Source: Lactifluus volemus (Eukaryota > Basidiomycota > Agaricomycetes > Russulales > Russulaceae). Taken from it: 64,000 bases of DNA. Below the pieces are notes generated by a model. It worked only from the letters and a program-made list of their open reading frames with translations. It did no database searches and had not been told where the DNA came from. The translations under genes were made by a program, and so were the position numbers. The stretch is from positions 124,001-188,000 of the forward strand of contig WTXI01000042.1 of assembly GCA_022376515.1 (NCBI GenBank), written 5' to 3'. Shown piece after piece: positions 10,755 through 22,200 of this stretch (positions are counted from its first letter, which is position 1; every line of letters begins with the position of its first letter).

Positions 10755-11439
10755 GCCATCTTGTGCGCGTATGTTTACAGCTAGATTGTTCAGTTTCATC
10801 CGAAATTTGACTTAAGTCCCCTAGGGAAATTTCGGATAAAATCTGGCATCCCCAAATGTGACTCAGAAAGCGTTGTGTTGCGGACTTGCGGACTGGGCCG
10901 TACGAGTACCGGAATGGCTGACTCCCTTTATGGTCGCTCATCAATGTGTCCTTCAGATTTGCCTGCTTTGTTTTGATACTTATAAGGGGCATAGCTCCTC
11001 ATCTTCTCTATCCTTCTACCAATTTTCAGATCGTTCTGTCCCAATACGTTCCAACGCGACGTCATGGATTCCAATTGTCCATCGTAGCCCTTCCTGGGCT
11101 AGTTCCATCTCTGTTACTAGCTTAGTAGTACATGCGTCGTTCATCATGGACGTGTCATGCTAAGATATCAATCTGAAATTACGAATCGTTGGGACAAACA
11201 CAGTTAGCGGCTTGTGACAGAGCCAGCCTGGGAAGGAGCCACCAGCTTCAAACCTGGGATTCTGGGAAGTGATGATTGGTTTGAAGCTGTTCTCAGGCGA
11301 CGCTTGCCCAAGTCAGGGGGCCCTTGCGAAGTCGAGCGCTTACCTCAGCGTCCTGGGCCAAAAATCGTGAAATCGAAGTGTTAATCGTGCAGTTGTGAAT
11401 CGAGCCGTCACAACTGTGAATCTCCCCCGCAGTCACATC

Positions 11440-12080
11440 CCTGCACAAGTTCAATTTACGCAACCTGAGCCCCACCTCAAGCTGAGGGAAAGAAGTGGAG
11501 CAATGTTTTGGATTTGAGTGACCCCTGTTATCCATGAAGCATCGGGAGTAGCGAACGGCAATACTTTGTAAAGTAGATGTTCTATCTTGAAAACTGAGAC
11601 TCGGAGCAATGCTGAGAAGAGTGTGGCTTGCCAGATGCGATGAGCCCTAAGATCTGAGACTCGAAATTGCTCACCCTCCGTAATGCGCATACCGCCAAGC
11701 CATCGAGCAATAGCAAGAAAAGTGCCTTGCAGAGCCACACCGTGCTCCGGTTTACCGCGTTCCACGTTCTACACCACCCAGCTCTCCGGAGTCTATCCAG
11801 GACATAGCTAGCTGAAGCCGCCCGTCCCATTTTCTGCGCCGCGATTTGTCTACTCACAGAACATGCATGCCTGTACAGAGGGATATTCCGCCCGACACCG
11901 ACCTCGAGCCCATGACCCACATGGACAAACGTGGACCTTTGGCTACGTAATCCGTTATTGCCCCCTCCACCAAGTCGCACGCGAAAGAAACCTAATTTCC
12001 TCTATCCGCACACTCTCCAACCGCATATTTGACACCAAACCCGGGGGATCGCCCTCGCTGCTGCTTTCGACCGCGGAGTG
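11440..12080. repeat. Modules Y and Z, copy 3
   Basis: This matches 8560-9060 and, in its right part, 6700-6975. It marks the right edge of the tandem array; similarity to the other units ends near 12080, shortly after GACCGCGGAG. Confidence 0.6.
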
Positions 12081-14480
12081 TAATACACTTTTATAAATAA
12101 GGTGCTATTGAGTTTCCAAGGATCCGAGTTATTCATTGCGAACTGTGGTTTGAGGTACAGAGCCTTATCAATGCTTTATTGCCGAGTATACCATACACCA
12201 CAGTAGAAGCGTTTCAGCGGCACTTACGGGCAGACGGTCTGCGGAAGCACACAGGGGTGTGCGCTACGCCTTTTTCAAAGCTCACAAATCTGCCACCTTT
12301 TCGGAAACACAATTCCTAGTAAAGGCCCCGCTATATCCTAGATCAATACCACGGGGTGAAAAGTGAACATTGGGGTTTCTTTTGATATGGTCAGACTGGG
12401 TTGAAACAACGGAACAGTCTCACTTCGGTGGTGCGCAGAGTAAATAGGGACTTGTTTGGGTTCAGGCTTATCCGAGTGAGAAGCCGCTTGTTACTCCGAG
12501 CCAATGTCAACTTAAGTTGCTTCCAAGAGTGTAAAACCGGCGGTCACTTGGGGACATGAACACGTAATGGATGTGTAAAAAGGCCTACATTCAATCACTG
12601 GCATGACTCCTAATACGCATATGGCTGAGAGTGAATTCAAGCGAACAAAGACAGCGTTTGCAATCCTCGGAGGTCCTACCGTTGCGAAACTTCTATTCAG
12701 AAGCCTTTGGTCATGACTCATTATACTCATCGGTTATGACTGACCTGCGACATAGTAGATACTACTCAAACGAACGAACGAACTAGCATACCTTGTGACT
12801 TGATACAAACTGGAAGCGCCAAGTCGAGTACAACTGTACGTACGATGCCGGCAAGGGTAGGGGCCGAATTTAAGCTCCGCCCTCCAGGTCGGGGTCACGA
12901 TGTTCGCCGTAAAATTCTGTGTGTGATTAAAGGTTGTCCTCGTGCTCCGCGGACAACGGTACCCTGGAACTAACTGTACGTGCTATCGTAATGAACGCTT
13001 GGGGGTACATGGGTGCTATGAGATCTAGGAGTCCGGTAGTACAAGCGAAATGATCGCCACGCCGGCATATTTTCAGAGTTTCTGATAAACCAATCCTCAC
13101 TCAATTAACTACGTTTTGGGTTACATCCGAAAATGCCAGGGTTTTCGCTACTAGTCACTTTACTCGTAGCGCTCCCCGTCTTTTTTTTTTCTCGCAGTAT
13201 CCACATGTGCCAAGTTGTGGGGTAAACCCCTCCACTGCAATGTTCCATCCTAATCGGGTACGACATGTGTTGCAATATGATCGCTTGTGGGGATGAATGC
13301 ACGATGTCAGAACGCCTGGCATCTGGAGCTGACACGTTTCCACGGTTCCCCATGATGTACTGGCGCCTATCATGGCCTTCCTCCTTGAGGCACAAATTCC
13401 AGGTGGACACCCCTGACCCACCTCGATTAGGCAGCCCGTCCCATGATTGACACAAAGACGAAAGTCAAAACGAAAAAAAAAAATTGACCGAGCCAAAAAA
13501 AAAATAATTCGCCGGTATGTAAAGAAAATTTGTTGCTCTTGGGTGGGCCCCGCCGTGAAGCCGCTCAAACAGGTCATTCCCGCGCAACCTCACCAGTCTG
13601 AGCACGATAACGACGTTGGTGCGCAATTTGCCTTGTCCTGGGTCTCTATTATCTGTCTTACCGTAATCACCATATTCTTTGTCCGTAATGAAAGCTCAGA
13701 AATAGGTCGCTTTTCGCAAGCAATGCCAAATCTTGTTAAGAAAACGTAGACGTCGAGTCAAAGGCCTGTCCATCCCTCCGTATCAACATAAAAAAATGTA
13801 TTGTGGCAAAAGGCATTCGTCGGAATTGAAAAAAAGGACGGGATGTTACGGGCACACTAAAGAAGACGCTCCTAGACAGTGAAATAGCCGGTCGGTGGCG
13901 GTGGTGAATCAAAATGATTTCACACCCATGCCATCGTTTCCCTGCGACCCAGATAGTGTGATCCTATATACAATAGGGTGTATCCTTTTTCGACGATACG
14001 GCGCCGATCAAATGCTACAATAATGCAATAATGCAGTTCCACCATCATATGAGGTGTATATATGGCCATACGACGCCTGAACGGCGCAATCATGCAATAC
14101 CTGTAAGCCAGCCTTTATCGATACTCCGTATGTTGTTGGGTGGGGGCCCCTTGCATGGGGGGCAGGTGACAACCATTTACGGGCCAGATCGTGACACTGT
14201 CAGCCCCCGGCGACGCGCACTGCTCCCCTTCGTGGCTGTGCAGAAGATACCAAAACGTTGCGTCCTCCGCAGCGCAATCACAGGTGGCATAACTTCTGGC
14301 GGCTCGGTCGGTGGCCCTGTGTCCGCACATGGGAGAGTTGGAGGGCTTCGCGTGCGGGCCATCCGGATCAAGCCGGAATCAGTATTGTTGTCTGGCTGTA
14401 CTAGCCCCCAGCCTCGTGGCGTGGTGGAGGACAGTTGCTGGAAGCGGTGAGGCAGAGACGGTGGAGCTGCAAGGTGTAAT
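12081..14480. other. No supportable gene
   Basis: Open frames here are short and unrelated to each other. The frames around 13105-13577 (minus) run through A/T homopolymers (for example T-runs near 13180 and A-runs near 13480 and 13500) and look like chance. I see no repeat shared with the flanking arrays. Confidence 0.4.
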
Positions 14481-14493
14481 AACCCATCAAACG

Positions 14494-15270
14494 CTATTCC
14501 CACGAGAACCGCGGTGGCAGTAACGTACGTGGCATTAACTCTTCAGGCGCTGGTTCAAGGTCACTGACACCGTGGGCAGCCGCAGAATGGCGACGAACTA
14601 TCTTCCCAGGAGCTTGTGACGCATCTGGAGGCGGTGAAGATGACATAGAGGACGCAGTTTCATTAGGAGAGAAAGGCATCGGAGGTGGTGAGTTTCCCCG
14701 ATGTATCACAAGCCAGGTCGAGAGAGGCATCAACAGCCGGTTGACGCGTTCTGCACCCGCATGTGAGCAGCGACCTTGACAAGAATAAAACCAAAGGCAA
14801 ACATTAGTACCTTTGAGATTATCGCTGTCGGAGATGAGTTCCTGGCGTTCCCGAAGTGCCCGAAGGATATCGAAATAAAGTTTTTTATAATTCTGGAGAG
14901 CCGGAGTGCAGGACGTAAACAGATGCAACTTTATCCCGGCACGAATCAGAGTGGCCCGAGAGATCTGAAATACAAAAGAGGCCCATTTAGATTCCGCAAG
15001 GCGGAGGGAAGGACCAATCATCAGAGGTTGTGTATCTACCTCAACAAGAGTGACAATCTCACAAGTGGGATGATCGATGAGCATCGGCAAAAAAGCGAAT
15101 GAGTTCTGAGCCTACCTTCCTACTGTGTCGTAGCAAAATTTCAGAATTCAGATGATGAATGATGTCTAAGAGTTCCTGAGCTGCAGATATGAAACGATTC
15201 AAGGAACCGAGGTGATATGCGAGCTTTCCCGCCCACTGTCGTAAATCTATTACAGTATCAACGGGCATGA
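14494..15270 (-). CDS. Hypothetical protein, spliced, not recognised
   Basis: A minus-strand gene is suggested by two long, compositionally protein-like frames. One begins near 15270 (MPVDTVIDLRQW) and ends at a possible donor near 15110 (RHSRK, then GTAGG). The other spans about 15060-14494 and includes ASFVFQISRATL, a helical stretch around YKKLYFDILRAL and a Ser/Pro-rich tail. A second intron may begin at about 14810. I do not recognise the family; the helical core could mediate binding. Exon ends are not settled and the gene may extend further at the 3' end. It lies about 620 bp from MCM10, in divergent orientation. Confidence 0.4.
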
Positions 15271-15893
15271 ATGAAGTGTAAGGGAGTAAAAAATGAGGGA
15301 GGGAGGAAGAGAGGAAGAGCGCTGTGGCGTAAGAATGCGGGAGAAATTGGGCGTGCGGCAGACGCAGGGTCAAGGCTATAAGTAAATGAATGTGGGTCCA
15401 GAATAAAGCAACTGTAGTCAGAGTATTTGTGCCAACTTGGCGGCGCAGCCAACGCGGTAGATTCCGGAACCTTCCACTCAGTGGTCCTTCATTTCATCCG
15501 TTAATCCGGCCAAGGGGTCATCAGCTCGGGGCTCACAGCATGTATACAGCACGCTTCCCGATCCCCCGCTTCCCCTAGGAAAGGCATGGATTCAGTCACT
15601 CATCCTCACCTCCTCTCGATTGGTATCTCTGCCTCGAAGCTACTAGTCTGCTTTTAATGGGAATTGAAGTAAAGGTAAATAAAAAAAAACATTATTCCAC
15701 CACGTTTCGGCGGCGGGTTCGCTGAGTGTCGGCAACCTCCGGCCGATGGTTGACATAGACACATGAGGTAAACATGCGTAAATAACGCGTCCCAGCTGCG
15801 CGGCGACCAAATTCGATCAGCCATCATCCATTACGCCGTTGCTTCTCAGGGCTGACGCTTCGCGATACGGCTACGCATTGCCTGTGCTGGAAG

Positions 15894-18505
15894 ATGGAGT
15901 CCGTAGCTAGCAAAGAGCACAAGGAACTGTTGAGGCAGCAGGCCATTCAACAACAAATCGCTCAACTTCAGGCTCAGCTTTTGGATCCTAGTGCATCGTC
16001 TTATACGCAATCCTCAGAGAATGACTCTATTGTCAAACGAAGGCAGTCCAATGTCACAGTTTTGGCTCCACCTAGTCCCGAACACAGTAAAGGGCTAGTC
16101 ACTCGCTGATCTCGAACATCATGACTCACAACTCTTGATAGAGAGACGCAAAATTACCCCTGTGCTGCCAGATAAACCAACCAAAAATATGGACAAGCAC
16201 AGAGATGGGGACTACCTCAGGAGCTCTGGTGTGAGCAACCGGAGTATCACTCCAAACATTTTGCCGCCTCACCCGGGCCCTTCGAATGTTCTATCTAAAC
16301 TTTCTACCCTCTCGAAACGTGCAACCTCTCCGGTCGAGTCAGACGCACCCTTGCGTACCTCCTCATTCACAGATAAGGCCAGGTGAGCGCTCTCGAGAGA
16401 CTCAAACGGGAATTGTTACAGGTTGCTCACGCTGCGGATAATTTAGTGGGGTCCCAGCACGTGATGACCGCCTTGCATTGATAGAAGAGCTTGAGCCGGG
16501 GCCTTATGAGCACAAGCCCCCACTCGGTGATCCCTTCTTTGAACGCTTCGAGCCACATTCTCTCATTCGTCTTGCGTACGTTACCTGCACTTTACAGGAA
16601 CAATATTTCGTTTTAAATGTGAGCGGCTACTGCGGGTATTTTTTTTTAGGTCTCGCAGGCTTCCACATGAAGATTTGCAAGCATACATGACTGGGCGGTA
16701 CTATATTTCCCCGTCTAGGTTATATTCTATATTGCGCGTGCATGCCGGCGCAGCCGCAGCGGGACAGGTATATGACGTACCGGTTGTCGGCGACTGGGTG
16801 ACCATCGCGGTTGTCGCTGAGCGAAGCCCGATTCGTGTTAGCCGTGCACCCGTGACGCTTGGACGAGGCGAAGCCAGGGATGCCGATGATCCGGAACCCA
16901 CCCCATCTTCTTCGACTCCACAGACCCATCAAAATTCGAAATCTAGAAACAAAGACCCACCCCCCGCGCAGGGCGCAAGTATGTGAATCTGACGCTGATC
17001 GATTTTGGTGCAGGCGGCAAGAAGGGTACCTCTCGCGGAGATGCGGCACTCTCGTTGTTGCTCTTCGAATCCGACGCGCACGATACCGTGTCAAGGGGTG
17101 ACGGCTTACTACCTGAAAAAATCTATAAAGGCGGCAGTCGCGGTGCCTTTGAGACCATGGCTAAGTTACGCGAGGGAACTGTAGTCGCTCTTCTCAATCC
17201 GCGGGTGCTCAAGCCACTCCAGGTAGGGTTTTTGACCTCTCCTGGCCTTTCGTAGCACTAAAGCTGTTGATTTTCTTTCCCGCTTGAAAACACAGAAACC
17301 TGGCGCACCCAATGTACTTGCGCTCACGCCTGAAAGCGCAACTTCTGTGGCAGTCATTGGTACAGCGCAAGACTTGGGAATGTGCGGCGTCGTGAGGCGG
17401 GATGGCAAGCCCTGTGGCAGTTGGTGTGACAAGCGCATCAGCGACGTTTGTGATTACCACATACAACATGCCGTTCAGCGGCGGCGCGCCGGACGTGCAG
17501 AATTCTCCATCGGGTCAGTTTTCTCCATTCCGTTTCAGTACAATAGATCGTTCCCAACTCAAACTCCACGCGACAATCCAGAACCTCTGGGATGGGCGGT
17601 CCTCAGAAGCGTAAAGGGAGCTATGACCCACAGCGCAAGTGGGGCCTTTCCCCTGCTGATGGGTCAGCCGCTCCGTCTTCCGCCGCAATAGAAGGAGCGA
17701 CTTACGTCGTGGAGGGCCATATTGTAGCCGGAGGGAAGCGTGATTCATTCTTAAACGAGACCGTTGGGCGAGAAGCACAGGCACGGGCGGCTCGCCTGGC
17801 TGGCTCGCGTGATGCGGACATGGCGCTGAAGAAGCTCCTGGCGCGCGACAAGGAGGGAATGAAAGCCGTTCAAGTGGCGCGCAGATTCGCCAAGACGGCG
17901 AGGGCCAAGCAGATCGCCGATGGCCATGAGAAGCGAAAAGATAAGGGCGATGTGGGCGAGTGTGGCAGCGGGGAAGAAGGCGAGAGTGACGATGACGAGC
18001 CCTCGAATGACAAACCGACGAAGAACGCGTACTCGGCACAAGTGATCAAACGGCTCGGATTTGATCCTACGCTCAAATCTTCGCGGGGACGACGTGCGGA
18101 TGATGATCCCACAAATATGTATTCAAAGGTCACTTTTTTTTTCATCATGTTGTCATCATGGCGCTGGCTGGAAAGTTCAACTAACGATTTGATTTCCCCC
18201 CCCCCCCTTTTTTTTTTTTTTTTTCTTTTCTTTCCCTTTATCAGTTGAAGGAACTTGCATCCTGTCGTGAGCCTGACAAAATTAGTTTGGGCCCTCGGCC
18301 AGGTGGACGTGTACGCTCGGTTGTCTCTGCACCCAAAAAAACGAGCGGGGGAGATTCTAGTAGTTTTGGGGCGTTACTCGACTCTGACGAGGAAGACGAC
18401 GACGACCTGGAGATACTACCCGGCGCGAGAGATAGTAGTACTATGGTAGACTTGGACGAGAGCAGCGACGATGAGATCATGGTTGAGCCTCCAGGAGTGT
18501 CATAA
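15894..18505 (+). CDS. DNA replication initiation factor Mcm10
   Basis: Mcm10 loads with the CMG helicase at origins and binds single-stranded DNA and polymerase alpha. The spliced protein has a glutamine-rich coiled-coil start (QQAIQQQIAQLQAQL) typical of Mcm10 oligomerisation. An OB-fold segment follows (from about VYDVPVVGDWVTIAVV through IDFGAGG to ALLNPRVLKP). The zinc finger fits C-X9-C-X11-C-X2-H exactly (C in GMCGVV, C in KPCGSW, C and H in VCDYH), followed by RAEFSIG. The C-terminal tail is charged and acidic. Visible introns include one with donor GTAAAGGG at about 16086-16140 and one at 16383-16445; the last has an extreme C/T tract before its CAG at 18242. The start is the first ATG before the coiled coil. 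The function call is firm; some exon borders are inferred. Confidence 0.9.
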
Positions 18506-19210
18506 AGGGCCAACCCGATCTCGTAGACGAATTCACTCACTCACTGTAATATTCAACATGTCGGCGATGCGACACCTTTTGGTGGTTTGGGTGATCCTGT
18601 AAATTCGGTCATCTCGTCAATCGGTTACAATTTTTTTTTTTTGGCCCGCTTTCCCTCCCTGTGTCGGTCAGGCTCAGGCTCTAGCCTGAGCAAAGCTCTC
18701 CTTTAATCTCACCACTACCACGGGTTCTTGAAAATCATCCGTTTTCACCTGGGTGGCCATGCGCGCATATCTTGGGCCGCGCTGGTCCTATATAATGTTG
18801 CATCCACTTACGGAATATGTGCGGAATTTCCAGTCATCGTCGTCTTGAAAAAGCACGCCCATTTCTTGTCTTTTTGAACTTTTTACTCTTTTGTTGATTT
18901 GACTGACCAAAAAAAAAAAAATAAGCGGGGGGATTGTAAAAGTTGAAGTTTTCTTTTTCTTGTTTGATCATGAAAGGTCTATATTTTTGCCATGAAAAAA
19001 AAAAAAAGGAAATTCCCGAGAAAGCACCCCGCCAAAAAAATAAAATACAAAAGCTGGAAGAGAGAGAAGAAAAGATGTGCGACATAAAAAAAAAGCTAAG
19101 TAGTAATACTGAGCTCAGCAAAAAAGAAAAAAACATAACTCTTCCAAAAGAAACTCACGATAATCGCGCCCTCAACCCCCCCCCCTCTTCATATGTAAAA
19201 AAATCGTCAA
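18506..19210. other. Convergent intergenic spacer, A/T homopolymer-rich
   Basis: This separates the 3' ends of MCM10 and the Ras GEF gene. It contains runs of T (about 18630) and A (about 18908, 18998, 19088, 19198) plus a short C-run. Lysine-rich open frames here come from the A-runs and are not credible genes. It probably holds both polyadenylation regions. Confidence 0.6.
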
Positions 19211-22200
19211 TCAGGACTCAATAGCCAACTTTCGGTGCAACGTCGCAGAGTCGAGTCCACGAAGACGTAGACAACGCTGGAACAAACGCCGATCGATGGG
19301 ATATTGCAGTCGACTTGCGAGGTGCTGTCCAGCGACGAGCGCTTTGACCGTACGAGCCACGAGTCGTTGTTTGTGTACGTTGATCAACGGTTCGAGGTGC
19401 ATCGAAGGCGGAAGTGGTGGCAACGCATCGAACACTTCCGGATGTGCCGGCGGCGAAAAGTTACCCGAGACCGAATCGATGCTCACCATCTCTGTCGGAG
19501 CGGTAGGATCGATCAAGTCTGGTAGACGACAGACTCTTTGTAATGGCGCAAGGTAAATTCCTAAAAACGTCTCCATCAGTTGGCGCTCTCACTTCTTTTC
19601 TGAGTTTTTTTTTTTTTACTCACCGAGAAAAGGAACGCCCGTGTCAGCTTTGCCATCGGCCAGCCTTCCACGCGTTGAGCTACGCACGGACGCTGCTTCT
19701 TCGGAAGCACCAGCGGTAAGTTTGGGATCGGCGAGCTGCGACACCGCTCTCCGAATGTGCTTGAAATCGTCCGACGGATCGGCAAAGGAGGTGAGGTCCT
19801 TTAAGATCCGTAAATTGTACACGTTCACTCGATCCCACCCACGCTTCATCACGCGCGATACCCAATCACTCCGTAAACCAGCGACGATAGCCACGAGCGT
19901 GCTAAAACTGTTTAATTGAAAACATTTCTGGAGGGAGGATTGTGAGCGATGCAAAAAAAAACAAACGTTGCGAAATCTTACCCAAGCGACCCGAATGAAT
20001 CTGGCGGCGAGTGCAGGACGTTCCGCTGGGGACGTATCCACGATTTCGGAGATGACGAAATTAGTCACGAGGTTAAATCGCGCGCGGGCGGCGACCAGGG
20101 CGCTGGTACGATAGCCCTCCACACCCTGGGCCTTCCAACGGGCTCGGTCTTTCAAAAATTGACCCCAGTCGAGCACGTTGGCCGCTTGCGCCGCCTCGGA
20201 TCCTCTCCAGTCGTCCGAAACCAATTCCTCAAACTTGATAGCGAGGAACAGTTCTCGGTCGATCATCGTAAAGTGAATCGCGAGCGCAACTGTGGGGACC
20301 GAAAGCACCCACGACCGATGATGGTCTGATGTCAATCGCGCCGGGGTGGAAGGCATTTTAGTCGTAGTAGTCGTTGTCGTAGTCGTAGTAGAGACCGTCA
20401 GAGGAGGAGCACGAGGAGGGGCGTTTGGCAACGTGAGTCGTCCACGAAGAATCTCGGGTGGGAGAACGTCTTCGATGGTCGGTTTCATGTCCTCCGTGGA
20501 GCGCGGTGGAGCCGTGGAGGAAGATACGGTTGCCGTTGGCCACAATGCCTTGCTAGGTACCGGAGTCGAGCTTTCCGTCAACATCCCAAACGATGATACT
20601 CGCCGGACCGACGCCGGAGAGCCCGGACGCGACGGCGAAGACACCGCGCTCAATGGGGCAGACATGGACCCCCGTGCCCTCTGAAGGAGTTCATCGTCCG
20701 TCTCCAGCTTGTTCAACAGCGCTCGCTCTCGGCCTCCACCACCACCATCCTCTTCGTCCTCACCATCATCGGAGAGATAGCGAGGAGCTTCGGCTCCATA
20801 GTCGCCGGCGGCAACACGTTCTCGAATCGTTTTCACCCAGTTGTCAACCTTGGTCTCTTTTGCACGTTGTTTTTGCGGGTTCATCTGGCCCTCGAGACGA
20901 CGCAACGCGTCCTCGACGTCGCCATCGTCCTCATCATCGCTCAACGAGTCGATCAACGCATTCACCTGCCACTGATGTATGGTGGTTCCCAATCCGCCTC
21001 CCTCCGACGCAGCACCGGGAGCGACGACGCTCGACCGACGAGAGTTTGACGCGCTCGCGCCCGACTCGTCTTGAGAAGCGAATCCCATCGAAGACACGCT
21101 TTCTCGATTCCGATCCACAAATTCAAAGTCTCGCCGTAGCGGTAAGCGACGCGGCAACTTCTTTGGACCGGACTGTTGAGTCCCCAAGGGCCCTTCGGAC
21201 GTGTTGGAGGACGTGTCGGAAAGATCGAGATCGTCGATCGAGACAATGTCCAGCTGCCACGATCGGTCCTGAACGGAACGACGGGCACGGAAGGTCGGTT
21301 GGGGTGCGAGAGGCACGCCGTAGCTCGAGGAAGAACTCGTAGAGCACGTCGAGACTCGACTACTCGCCTTTGAACGCAGCGTCAATTTACCATACGGGGG
21401 CGCGCTCGCTACCTCCGTAGGTTCCTCGGTATCAATGGGGGAATCTCGAGGGGGCGGCGAATCGGGTGACGCTGGCACTGGCTCGGGAAAGTCGGTGGTG
21501 TCAACAGTGAAAACTGGAGGTGGAGTGGAAGAGATGGGATGAAGGAGACCTAGAGGTGACAACGGATCCACTGAGGGTGGTGGAGGAGGAGGCGGAGGTG
21601 CGATGACGGTTAACGGTGGTTCGCGATGCGACTCGATGATCTTGAGATACTGATCTATTCCGCCACGAGAAAGCGATTCACCCTCCGCATTAAGCTCCAA
21701 ATCAAACGCCGAAACTTCCGCCGATGCCTTGTTGGCTGCATATCGCGAGCCAGAGTTGAGCGCGCGTTTCCAGCGACCGAGGCGACCCATCGTACTCGCG
21801 AGGGCGCGCGACAACGCGCTCGGGGGGTGTATTGGGAGCGTGGCGGTGGTGGGAGACACGCTCGCCGGCAACGATGGTCGATGTTCCAGAATCGCCCGGT
21901 GGAGGGGCTGCTGGATGACCGCCGCACCGTCTGCACCGACGACGCCCTTCGTCTTGCCGAAACCAGGAGCCCCTAGCAACGGCGCGGGGGGTTCGGCAAT
22001 AAAATCGAGATCGAGGTCCTCGTCGATACCAGATGATGGCCGCCGCGACGCGCCATTCGGTGTGCCCGTACCGTTACTGGGCTTGGATATGGACGCTCGT
22101 GGGGGTCGCTGAGAATACCCCTCCTTGGCGTCCCGCGCGACCGATATCAGCTTGCGCACGATGCTCTACAAAAAAATAAATTATATATATATGTATAAAC

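Larger units (their letters stand above)
3730..12080. repeat. Tandem triplication carrying REase-like genes
   Basis: Three units can be aligned by eye. The full order is module X (upstream, unknown), module G (promoter, gene, 3' flank), module Y and module Z. Unit 1 is X (3.73-4.24 kb), G (4.2-5.87 kb), an inserted NTPase/REase gene fragment, then Z (6.7-6.97 kb). Unit 2 is G (6.98-8.5 kb), Y (8.56-8.83 kb), Z (8.83-9.06 kb). Unit 3 is X (9.15-9.59 kb), G (9.56-11.2 kb), Y (11.44-11.85 kb), Z (11.85-12.08 kb). Coding parts are most similar; flanks carry indels. Units 1 and 3 share a stretch of about 90 bp just after the gene (5496-5585 and 10856-10945) that unit 2 lacks. This is local gene amplification, not dispersed insertion. 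Confidence 0.85.

Noticed and set aside
13105..13577. Overlapping minus-strand open frames of 116-140 codons
   Set aside because: They run through A/T homopolymers, overlap in two frames and match no family I know.
18943..19224. Lysine-rich open frame between MCM10 and the RasGEF gene
   Set aside because: It is produced by repeated A-runs in a convergent 3' spacer and is low-complexity sequence.
20593..21342. Long plus-strand open frame of 249 codons
   Set aside because: It is the antisense of the disordered, GC-rich part of the RasGEF gene, whose own frame of over 800 codons is clearly coding.
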